A stretch of 5,186 nucleotides of DNA from positions 1 through 5,186 of the forward strand of contig JBGPHD010000196.1 in assembly GCA_041484135.1 (NCBI GenBank), written 5' to 3'. The position numbers were made by a program, and so were the translations under genes. Below are positions 1-5,186 of this stretch, piece by piece. The notes under the pieces were generated by a model, which was not told where the DNA came from, ran no database searches, and saw nothing but the letters and a program-made list of their open reading frames with translations. Source of the stretch: JACORV01 sp041484135 (lineage in GTDB: Bacteria > Gemmatimonadota > Gemmatimonadetes > Gemmatimonadales > JACORV01). How positions within the stretch are numbered: the stretch's first letter is position 1; every line of letters begins with the position of its first letter.

Positions 1-452
1 ATGCTGGCCGCGAAGACCGCGGCCGCGATCAACGACCCGAGCGACACGTAGCCGCTGGCGTACACGACGCCGGCCCAGATGACCGCCCCCACGCCGAGCG
101 AGCCCGGCGCGAGGGCCAGGAAGACGCCGGCCGCCGTCGCGACGCCCTTCCCGCCCCTGAACCCGACCAGCGGAGAGAACACGTGCCCCAGGACCGCCGC
201 GACGCCGATCGCGTAGGGCCACCAGGCCGGGCCGCCCCCCCCCGCCGCGAGCAGGACCGGTATGGTGCCTTTCGCGACATCGAACAGGCCGACGGGTGCC
301 GCCGCCTTGAACCCCAGCATCCGGTAGAGGTTGGTCGCGCCGAGGTTGTGGCTGCCGAACGCGCGCAGGTCCCTCCCCGCGAGCTTCGCCACCAGGAACG
401 AGGTCGGGATCGAACCCGCCAGGTACGCGAGGAGGAGCCAGACCCCCATCAT
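1..452 (-). CDS. plsY: Glycerol-3-phosphate acyltransferase PlsY (partial, C-terminus missing)
   Basis: This is an integral membrane enzyme that moves the acyl group from acyl-phosphate (made by PlsX) to the sn-1 position of glycerol-3-phosphate, giving lysophosphatidic acid, the first step of phospholipid synthesis. Counting from the Met at 452, the family motifs appear in order: FGSHNLGATN at residues 32-41, KGTIP at 61-65, and GHVFSPLVGFRGGKG at about 89-103, separated by hydrophobic segments (about 4-23, 79-97, 108-132, 135 onward). About 150 codons are present of the usual 200 or so; the rest lies beyond the left edge. GAGGG at 464-460, 7 bases before the ATG at 452, favours that start; a second ATG follows directly at 449. 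The start overlaps the der stop (ATGA). A G9 run (243-235 on the coding strand) does not break the frame, since motifs on both sides are in phase. The usual GSGN motif reads GSHN. Identification is firm. Confidence 0.95.
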   Translation of the reverse strand, partial: MMGVWLLLAYLAGSIPTSFLVAKLAGRDLRAFGSHNLGATNLYRMLGFKAAAPVGLFDVAKGTIPVLLAAGGGGPAWWPYAIGVAAVLGHVFSPLVGFRGGKGVATAAGVFLALAPGSLGVGAVIWAGVVYASGYVSLGSLIAAAVFAAS

Positions 453-1780
453 CCGTGGGCCCTCGAGCGGCGGCGGGCGGTGAACCGCAGCCGGATCGGC
501 GCGCCCTGGAGGCCGAAGTGCTCTCTCAGGCCGTTGAGGATGAACCGGCGGTACTGGTCCGGGATCTCGTCGGGGCGGCTGCTCACGATGGCGAAGGTCG
601 GAGGCTCGGTGCCGATCTGCGAGCCGTAGAGCAGCTTCACCTCGGCCCCGCCCGACTGCGGGGGCTGGCGGCGGAGCACCAGCTCGCGCAACACCCGGTT
701 CACCTCGGCGGTCTTGATCCGCTGGCGCCGCGCGTCCGCGACCTGGACCACGGCCTCGAGCACCTTCTGCGCGCGCTGGCCCGTCAGCGCCGACAGGTAG
801 ATGAACGGCACGTCCGCGAGGAACGGCGCGCGTCCGGCGGCGACCTTGCGGCCCGCGTCGGCGGTGTTGGTGTCCTTCGCGACGAGGTCCCACTTGTTCA
901 CGGCGAAGACGAGGCCGGTCCCCGCCTCCCACGCCTGCGCGGCGATCTTCACGTCCATCGTGTGGAGCCCGCTCGACGCGTCCACCACGATCACGCACAC
1001 GTCGGCGCGCTCGATGGCGCGCTGGGTGCGGAGGAGGGCGTAGAACTCCACCGCCTCGTCGATCTTGCCGCGCTTCCTCAAGCCGGCGGTGTCCACGAAC
1101 GTGAGGACCCGGTTCTCGTACCGCATCGGCGTGTCGATGGCGTCGCGAGTGGTGCCCGGCTGTTCGGCGACGATCACCCGCTCCTCGCCCAGCAGGCGGT
1201 TCACCAGGCTCGACTTCCCGACGTTCGGCCGGCCGATCACCGCCACGGCGATCTCGTCTTCCGCCGCCGGCGCGGGGCCGGGCGGCAGCGCCGCGATCAT
1301 GACATCGAGGAGGTCGCCGCTCCCCTTCCCCGTCGCCGCGGACACCGGAACGGGGTCGCCGAGCCCCAGCTCGTAGAAGCTCAAGTGCCGTTGCTCGCCG
1401 GCGAGGTCGTCGGCCTTGTTCACCGCGAGCACCACCGGCTTGCCGCGGATGCGGACGTAGAGCGCGATCTCCTCGTCGCCCGGCGTCGGCCCCGTCTCGA
1501 TGTCGGCCACGAAGACCACCAGGTCGGCGGCGTCCACCGCCAGATCCACCTGGGCGCGGATGGCCGAGTCCATCGGCTCGTCGGAATTGGGCAGGAGTCC
1601 GCCGGTGTCCACGAGCCAGAAACCGCGGCCGTTCCATTCGCCCTTGGCGAAGTGCCGGTCCCGCGTGGAGCCGGGCCGCTCGTCCACGATCGCCGCGCGC
1701 CCGCCCACGATGCGGTTGAACAGCGTGGACTTCCCCACGTTCGGGCGCCCGATGATCGCGATCGTCGCCGCCCCCTTCAT
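449..1780 (-). CDS. der: Ribosome assembly GTPase Der (EngA)
   Basis: Der is an essential GTPase with two tandem G domains that binds the 50S precursor and assists its maturation in the cytoplasm. The 443-residue product has the usual length. G domain 1 shows P-loop GRPNVGKS at 11-18, DTGG at 58-61, NKAD at 121-124 and SA at 147-148. G domain 2 shows GRPNVGKS at 183-190, DTAG at 230-233 followed by LRKRGKI, NKWD at 295-298 and SAL at 330-332. The KH-like C-terminal domain (about 350-437) has the family's GTEPPTF motif at 390-396. The start is the ATG at 1780, directly before the first G-domain strand. This frame stays open upstream to about 2812, but that stretch is antisense-free shadow of the DUF512 gene and not Der. 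The ATG overlaps the upstream stop (ATGA) and no strong Shine-Dalgarno is seen, so translation probably depends on coupling. The C-terminus is basic (ARRRSRAHG). All key residues are present. Confidence 0.98.
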   Translation of the reverse strand: MKGAATIAIIGRPNVGKSTLFNRIVGGRAAIVDERPGSTRDRHFAKGEWNGRGFWLVDTGGLLPNSDEPMDSAIRAQVDLAVDAADLVVFVADIETGPTPGDEEIALYVRIRGKPVVLAVNKADDLAGEQRHLSFYELGLGDPVPVSAATGKGSGDLLDVMIAALPPGPAPAAEDEIAVAVIGRPNVGKSSLVNRLLGEERVIVAEQPGTTRDAIDTPMRYENRVLTFVDTAGLRKRGKIDEAVEFYALLRTQRAIERADVCVIVVDASSGLHTMDVKIAAQAWEAGTGLVFAVNKWDLVAKDTNTADAGRKVAAGRAPFLADVPFIYLSALTGQRAQKVLEAVVQVADARRQRIKTAEVNRVLRELVLRRQPPQSGGAEVKLLYGSQIGTEPPTFAIVSSRPDEIPDQYRRFILNGLREHFGLQGAPIRLRFTARRRSRAHG

Positions 1781-3057
1781 CGGGCCGGCACCGCGGCGAG
1801 CGCGTCGGTGAAGTGGTAGGAGAGCTGCACGGCCATCGGCACCGTGGCCGCCACGGCGTCGAAGGCAACGTCGTCCACGAAGATCCCGTCCTCGTTCACG
1901 GACTCGGCCGGCAGCAGGGCGAGCGAGTATCCGTCCCCGGACCGGGCCGCGAGCGCGCGGCGGAAGTCCTCGCCCGCCAGCAGCCCCGCCGACGTCACCG
2001 CCGGCCCGAACCAGGAGTTCTCGAGCACGGCGATCTCGAACCGGGCGCCGGTGGCGCGCTCCAGCGCCGGGAAGAGCGCGGGCAGGAGGCCGCCCATCGC
2101 CGTCCCGGTGCACACCAGGACCCGCTGCCCCGCGAGGTCCGGCAGTTCGCCGCTCTCGGCCAGCAGCTCTTCGAGGTAGCGCACGGACCCGACGCCGTTC
2201 TCCACCTGCGGGAACCCGTCGTACGACTCGGCGCCCGGGAACGGGAGGCCCGCGAGCATGTACAGCTCGTCGGAGCCGTAGACCCATCCTTCGCCGCGCT
2301 CCGCCCGGGCCCGGTCCGCCCAGGCCCGCAGCACGCCGGCGGCCGCCTCCGCCTCGGCGGCGGACGGAGCGCGCACCAGCTCGTGGCGGGAGAACGCGGT
2401 CAGCGCGACCGGCACGATCGACACGGTGAGGATCGCGGGGCCCATGGCGTAGAGAGCGGCGAGCGAGCGCTCGAGGACCGGCCCGTCGTTGACGCCCGGG
2501 ACCAGGACGATCTGCGCATGGAACTGGATCCCGCCCGACGCGAACATCGCGAGCTGCTCGAGGATCGCGGGGGCCTTGTCGTTGCGCAGGAGCCGGCGGC
2601 GGATCCCGGCGTCGGTCGCGTGCACCGACACGTACAGCGGCGAGAGACGGTACTCGAGGATACGGCGGATGTCCTTGTCCTTGAGATTGGACAGCGTGGC
2701 GAAGTTGCCGTGCCGGAAGGAGAGTCGGTAATCGTCGTCGCGGATGAAGAGGGTGCGTCGCGAGCCTTCCCGGTTGCCGTCCACGAAGCAGAAGTCGCAG
2801 CGGTTGGCGCACCGCCGGATCTTCGGCGGCTCGAGGGTCACGCCGAGGGGCATGCCCTCCGGGCGCTCGATGTCGAACTCGACGTCCTCCCCCGCGGTCG
2901 AACGCGTGTGGAGGATGAACGCTTCATCCGCGGCGAGGAACTCCCAGTCGAGGAAGTCCACCAGCTCGCGGCCGTTGATCGTGAGGAGCTCGTCGCCGGG
3001 GGCGAGGCCGAGCTCCGCGGCGAGGGAGCCTGTGGACACGGCGGCGACCCGGAGCAT
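1777..3057 (-). CDS. DUF512-family protein with PDZ and radical SAM domains
   Basis: This 426-residue protein belongs to the DUF512 family of predicted Fe-S oxidoreductases; I know of no established reaction. A PDZ-like domain fills residues 1 to about 65 (GLAPGDELLTINGRE at 17-31). The CxxxCxxC cluster motif typical of radical SAM enzymes is at Cys83, Cys87 and Cys90 (CANRCDFCF). It is followed by the family signature DDDYRLSF (107-114), FATLSNL (119-125), VSVHATD (143-149), HAQIVLVPGVNDG (180-192), YGSDELYMLAG (260-270), FPQVENGVGSVR (282-293), ENSWFGPAVTSAGLL (346-360) and NEDGIFVDDV (388-397). The ATG at 3057 is secure: an in-frame TAG lies at 3066-3064 just upstream. AGGG at 3065-3062 is a weak, close Shine-Dalgarno (4 bases). 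The stop overlaps the der start, so a link to ribosome or envelope functions is inferred from context only. The usual QLP-type sequence after the cluster is replaced by GNREGSR. No membrane segment or signal peptide is seen. Confidence 0.93.
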   Translation of the reverse strand: MLRVAAVSTGSLAAELGLAPGDELLTINGRELVDFLDWEFLAADEAFILHTRSTAGEDVEFDIERPEGMPLGVTLEPPKIRRCANRCDFCFVDGNREGSRRTLFIRDDDYRLSFRHGNFATLSNLKDKDIRRILEYRLSPLYVSVHATDAGIRRRLLRNDKAPAILEQLAMFASGGIQFHAQIVLVPGVNDGPVLERSLAALYAMGPAILTVSIVPVALTAFSRHELVRAPSAAEAEAAAGVLRAWADRARAERGEGWVYGSDELYMLAGLPFPGAESYDGFPQVENGVGSVRYLEELLAESGELPDLAGQRVLVCTGTAMGGLLPALFPALERATGARFEIAVLENSWFGPAVTSAGLLAGEDFRRALAARSGDGYSLALLPAESVNEDGIFVDDVAFDAVAATVPMAVQLSYHFTDALAAVPAR

Positions 3058-3071
3058 GCCGCCCTACCAAG

Positions 3072-3115
3072 GACGCACGCGGGGGCCGAGCCCGTGAGGG
3101 CCGGCCCCCGGCGTC
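3072..3115 (-). promoter_or_regulatory. Strong GC-rich hairpin between the tRNA and the DUF512 gene
   Basis: On the transcribed strand a perfect 9-bp stem (3110-3102 with 3088-3080) encloses a 4-bp stem (3101-3098 with 3093-3090), with a one-base bulge at 3089 and a four-base loop TCAC. A further 5 bp can form outside it (3115-3111 with 3076-3072, with a 3-base bulge). No U-run follows; the next bases are CTTGG. It starts 5 bases after the tRNA discriminator base and ends 14 bases before the DUF512 start codon. It could be a U-less or partial terminator, a processing and stability element for the tRNA 3' end, or a structure that limits translation initiation. The pairing is seen directly; the role is inferred. 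Confidence 0.6.
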
Positions 3116-3119
3116 GAGG

Positions 3120-3191
<72 letters not shown>

Positions 3192-3193
3192 GT

Positions 3194-3225
3194 ACGAGGC
3201 GGAAATTAGGACGCCTCCGCCTCGT
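3194..3225. repeat. 9-bp perfect inverted repeat around the tRNA promoter's -10 box
   Basis: The plus-strand arms ACGAGGCGG (3194-3202) and CCGCCTCGT (3217-3225) are exact reverse complements separated by 14 bases. One arm fills half of the promoter spacer and touches the -35 box. The other lies between the -10 box and the predicted start of transcription. It begins 12 bases after the stop codon of the TPR gene, so it could instead act as a 3' hairpin for that gene, although no U-run follows. Confidence 0.6.
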
Positions 3226-3230
3226 GTCAA
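3203..3230 (-). promoter_or_regulatory. Sigma-70-type promoter for tRNA-Gly
   Basis: A perfect -35 box TTGACA (3230-3225) stands 16 bases from TAATTT (3208-3203), which matches the -10 consensus at its three strongest positions. Transcription would start near 3196-3195, about 4 bases before the tRNA 5' end. The stretch between -10 and start (CCGCCTCG) is GC-rich, as in stable-RNA promoters under stringent control. It probably also serves the downstream DUF512-der-plsY genes, for which no other promoter is visible. Confidence 0.7.
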
Positions 3231-3236
3231 GCATCG

Positions 3237-4697
3237 TCAGTTCGTCTTGTACCGGTAGGCGAGGATGCCCCGCCCGCTCGCGATGACGTTGATGTCGTAC
3301 GTAACGCTCGCCCCTCCGAGCGGGGTCAGCTCCGGGATCTCCACGTTCTCATGGGTGATCGCGGTGCCCGCGGAGTCCACGAACTCCAGGACCAGCGTGA
3401 ACGCGCGCAGCGTCCGCGCCTGGAGGTTCTGCACCTGGGCGCGGAAGATCGCCGTCGTGTCGCGCGGCTCGAAGTGCGTGACGGTGATCTCCCACGGCAG
3501 CGAGTCCTGGCGCTGGAGCTCCCGCAGGGTCGAGTCCGCAAAGGCGGCGTAGATCCGGCGGTACCGGTTGGCCGAGGTGTCCCGCCTGGAGCGCAGGATG
3601 GAATCCTGGACCCGCGCGCCGGCTCCGGCCCGCTGGTAGGCCGCCGCGAGGAGACGGATCGAGCTGCGATTCATCGAGTCCACCGCCACGAGGCGCTTGG
3701 CCGCGGGGAGGACGTGGGCGGTGTCGCTCGCCGCGACGTAGGTGTTGGCCAGGTTGAAGAGCGCATCCCGATGGAACGGGTTCTTATGGAGCCCGAGCTC
3801 GAAGGCGCGCGCCGCCAGCTGGTAGCGCTGCTGGCGGAACAACGCCACTCCGGTCTCGAAGAGCGCGAACGACTCCAGCGAATCGGGGTGCGCGAGGATC
3901 GAGTCGTAGATGGCCCCCGCCTCCTGCGGCCGGTTCTCGTTCGTCAGCACCGCCGCCAGGCTGGTGAGCGCCTCCATGTCGCGCGGCTTGCGCACCAGGT
4001 AGGCGCGATAGGCGCTGTCCGCGGCGGGCCAGCGTTGGGCCCGATGCAGCAGGCGCGCCACGTTGAACAGCGCGGTGGTGCGGAGATCCGCCCGGCGGGG
4101 ATCGTCCCCGGCGTTGGCCGCCAGCTGGTAGTACTTGACCGCGCTGTCGACCTTCTCCTGCCCGGCGAAGACGCTCGCCATGTTCGAGAAGCTGCTCGGC
4201 TCGGCCCGGTAGATGAGGTGGGCGCGGCGGAACAGCGCCAGCGCCGAGTCCATCTCCCCCGCCTGGATCTGCTCGATGGCGGCGTTGTTGAGCGGCACGT
4301 ACTCGACGCGACGGAGCCGATCGACGGCCCGGCGGCAATCCTCGTCGCCCAGCGTCTCGACCTTGCCGAACGACGAGTCCGCCCCGACGAGATCGTGCTG
4401 GGCGACATAGGTCTGACCGAAGAAATACCAGAGCGTCAGCTGGTCCGCGCCGCCCGCCTGCACCGCCTCGGTGAGCACCCTGGTCGCGTCGGCGATGTGG
4501 CGCCGGCGGTCGTCGTCGAACCGGGTGCGCTGCACCTGGTCCAGGTACTGCTGGGCACCGTTCAGCCGGAAGTTGCTCCGGTAGCTCAAGTGACACTGAG
4601 GCTGCGGCGGCGGGGTGGGCCGTTGTGCCACCGCCAGGTCCACCGTCAGGGCAAGCGCCGCGATCGGCGCCACCAGCCCTATCATGCGCGAAGACAT
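3237..4697 (-). CDS. Secreted TPR-repeat protein with a C-terminal beta-rich (FxLYD-like) domain
   Basis: I do not recognise a named family; the function is unknown. The product of 486 residues starts with a likely Sec signal peptide: a short SSR n-region, a hydrophobic core at about 5-24, and a possible cut after LAVA or AVAQ. There is no lipobox Cys. A Pro/Gln-rich linker (28-34) follows. TPR-like helical hairpins cover roughly 134-345, with typical spacing and signatures such as GEMDSALALFRRA (147-159), EKVDSAVKYYQLA (181-193), WPAADSAYRAYL (223-234), RPQEAGAIYDSIL (256-268) and RYQLAARAFELGL (291-303). Residues 401-486 are beta-rich and have the FxLYD-like layout of an N-containing strand, LEFVDSAGT, then IPELTPLGG. 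It probably acts as a scaffold outside the cytoplasmic membrane. The ATG at 4697 is chosen because it begins the signal peptide and GGGGAG lies 9 bases upstream; the frame extends to a TTG at 4781, inside the promoter. Two cysteines (35 and 121) could form a disulfide. Confidence 0.85.
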   Translation of the reverse strand: MSSRMIGLVAPIAALALTVDLAVAQRPTPPPQPQCHLSYRSNFRLNGAQQYLDQVQRTRFDDDRRRHIADATRVLTEAVQAGGADQLTLWYFFGQTYVAQHDLVGADSSFGKVETLGDEDCRRAVDRLRRVEYVPLNNAAIEQIQAGEMDSALALFRRAHLIYRAEPSSFSNMASVFAGQEKVDSAVKYYQLAANAGDDPRRADLRTTALFNVARLLHRAQRWPAADSAYRAYLVRKPRDMEALTSLAAVLTNENRPQEAGAIYDSILAHPDSLESFALFETGVALFRQQRYQLAARAFELGLHKNPFHRDALFNLANTYVAASDTAHVLPAAKRLVAVDSMNRSSIRLLAAAYQRAGAGARVQDSILRSRRDTSANRYRRIYAAFADSTLRELQRQDSLPWEITVTHFEPRDTTAIFRAQVQNLQARTLRAFTLVLEFVDSAGTAITHENVEIPELTPLGGASVTYDINVIASGRGILAYRYKTN

Positions 4698-4706
4698 CCT
4701 CTGAAT

Positions 4707-4712
4707 CTCCCC
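4707..4712 (-). promoter_or_regulatory. Shine-Dalgarno of the TPR gene
   Basis: GGGGAG stands 9 bases before the ATG at 4697. It supports this start over the longer reading from the TTG at 4781, which would put the start codon inside the promoter. Confidence 0.6.
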
Positions 4713-4733
4713 GGAACGTTGCGTGTTGAACGT

Positions 4734-4764
4734 AGCCAACCGGCTCGAACCTCGGCTGCCGAAG
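4734..4764 (-). other. Two small hairpins in the TPR gene's 5' leader
   Basis: On the transcribed strand, CTTCGG/CCGAGG (4764-4759 with 4755-4750, one G-U pair, loop CAG) is followed by AGCC/GGCT (4745-4742 with 4737-4734, loop GGTT). The first would sit at the very 5' end of the predicted transcript and might protect it. The structure is visible; the role is a guess. Confidence 0.4.
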
Positions 4765-4771
4765 TGCAATA

Positions 4772-4799
4772 ATCTTAACAAGTTAACGAGTTACGTCAA
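4772..4799 (-). promoter_or_regulatory. Promoter for the TPR gene, overlapping the end of thrC
   Basis: TTGACG (4799-4794) and TAAGAT (4777-4772) are 16 bases apart in a distinctly AT-rich patch of an otherwise GC-rich window. Five of six and four of six positions match the -35 and -10 consensus. Transcription would begin near 4765, giving a leader of about 68 bases. The -35 box uses the last two sense codons of thrC. Confidence 0.6.
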
Positions 4800-4807
4800 C
4801 AGGTTAC
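4772..4807 (-). repeat. Five contiguous GTTAAC-like units across the TPR promoter
   Basis: Reading on the minus strand from 4807, the units are GTAACCT, GTTGAC, GTAACTC, GTTAACTT and GTTAAGAT, end to end with 6-8 base spacing. One unit contains the palindrome GTTAAC (4787-4782). They overlap both promoter boxes, so they could be an operator. They could also be chance similarity in an AT-rich patch. Confidence 0.35.
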
Positions 4808-5186
4808 TTGAGGTGCGCCCATACAGAACTCCTGCCCCCGTGTTGAACACCACGACCCGGTCCTCCCGTGCTATCGTACCCCGTTCAACCAGTACACGAG
4901 CCGCCGCGACCGCCGCCCCGCCTTCAGGGCACGCATCCACACCTTCCAGGGTAGAAAGCTGGCCGGCGGAGGCCACGAGGTCGGCGTCGGAGACCGCCAC
5001 GGCCCCTCCCCTGCTCTCCCGCAGCGCCCGCAGCATGAGCGCCCCTCCGAGGGGGCCGGGGACCCGAAGCCCGCTCGCGACCGTCTGGGGGTCCGGCCAG
5101 GGGTCGCATTTCGCCGCCCCCTGCTCGAAAGCGGTGACGACCGGCGCGCACCCGGTGGACTGCACCGAGAAGAGCCGGGGCATGGG
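4791..5186 (-). CDS. thrC: Threonine synthase (partial, C-terminal 131 residues)
   Basis: Threonine synthase is a cytoplasmic PLP enzyme of fold type II that turns O-phospho-L-homoserine into threonine, the last step of the pathway. The fragment carries the C-terminal features of the family form I know: the VQSTGCAPVVTAFEQG segment, ASGLRVPGPLGG, LRALRESRGGAVAVSD, LEGVDACPEGGAA and EDRVVVFNTGAG. The N-terminal part with the PLP lysine lies beyond the right edge. The Met encoded at 5183 is internal, because the frame is open to the last base and homology to the family starts well before it. The end is unusual: where the family normally stops soon after a GxGLKY-type sequence, this one has GVLYGRTSSNLLT. 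Those last codons double as promoter sequence for the TPR gene. Related type II PLP enzymes such as cysteate synthase are possible but less likely. Confidence 0.88.
   Translation of the reverse strand, partial: PMPRLFSVQSTGCAPVVTAFEQGAAKCDPWPDPQTVASGLRVPGPLGGALMLRALRESRGGAVAVSDADLVASAGQLSTLEGVDACPEGGAAVAAARVLVERGTIAREDRVVVFNTGAGVLYGRTSSNLLT

Noticed and set aside
29..280. Minus-strand frame of 83 codons inside plsY
   Set aside because: It is out of frame with the PlsY motifs and is Ser/Arg-rich shadow sequence; the PlsY frame is open across the same region.
455..1819. Long open frame of 454 codons on the plus strand opposite der
   Set aside because: It is an antisense shadow: the minus strand encodes a full, motif-perfect Der. 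The plus product is Arg/His/Val-rich with no recognisable domain. High GC removes stop codons from antisense frames.
1781..2812. N-terminal extension of the Der frame, giving a 787-residue protein
   Set aside because: The extension overlaps the DUF512 gene in another frame, is Arg/Gly/Ala-rich without domains, and the resulting protein would be far longer than any normal Der.
3194..3225. Intrinsic terminator for the TPR gene
   Set aside because: A hairpin is possible, but no U-run follows the stem on the transcribed strand and the sequence overlaps a good promoter, so I list it as an inverted repeat only.
3351..4772. Long plus-strand frame of 473 codons opposite the TPR gene
   Set aside because: The minus frame has a signal peptide, regular TPR spacing, a Shine-Dalgarno and a promoter. 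The plus frame shows low-complexity composition only.
4698..4781. Upstream start of the TPR protein (TTG at 4781)
   Set aside because: It would bury the signal peptide 28 residues inside the protein and put the start codon within the promoter; the ATG at 4697 has a Shine-Dalgarno.

Overview
The window is a compact, GC-rich stretch of bacterial chromosome. Every gene I can support lies on the minus strand, so it reads from right to left. The content is housekeeping. I found no mobile element, CRISPR array, phage gene or defence system. The high GC, the TPR protein rich in Asp-Ser-Ala turns and the divergent DUF512 protein would suit a Gemmatimonadota-like lineage, but that is an impression and not proof.

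In transcription order: (1) The 3' part of thrC (threonine synthase) enters at the right edge and stops at 4791. (2) An AT-rich promoter overlaps the last thrC codons and drives a secreted TPR-repeat protein of unknown function (4697 to 3237), which ends in a beta-rich domain resembling FxLYD. (3) A 45-base gap holds a good promoter (TTGACA, 16 bases, TAATTT) with a 9-bp inverted repeat around its -10 box. About 4 bases after the predicted start of transcription comes a tRNA-Gly with anticodon CCC. (4) After a 62-base spacer with a very stable hairpin lacking a U-run come three tightly coupled genes: a PDZ/radical-SAM DUF512 protein, the ribosome-assembly GTPase Der, and the membrane acyltransferase PlsY, cut by the left edge. 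Both junctions in this trio are ATGA stop/start overlaps.

The last block probably works as one transcript. The tRNA may be its first gene, because no other promoter is visible before the DUF512 gene and the hairpin is not a textbook terminator. That would place a translation RNA, a ribosome-biogenesis GTPase and the first acyltransferase of phospholipid synthesis under one promoter with a GC-rich discriminator. The cluster DUF512-der-plsY, often followed by gpsA, is known to me from other phyla, so gpsA may lie just left of the window. Long open frames on the plus strand are antisense shadows caused by base composition.
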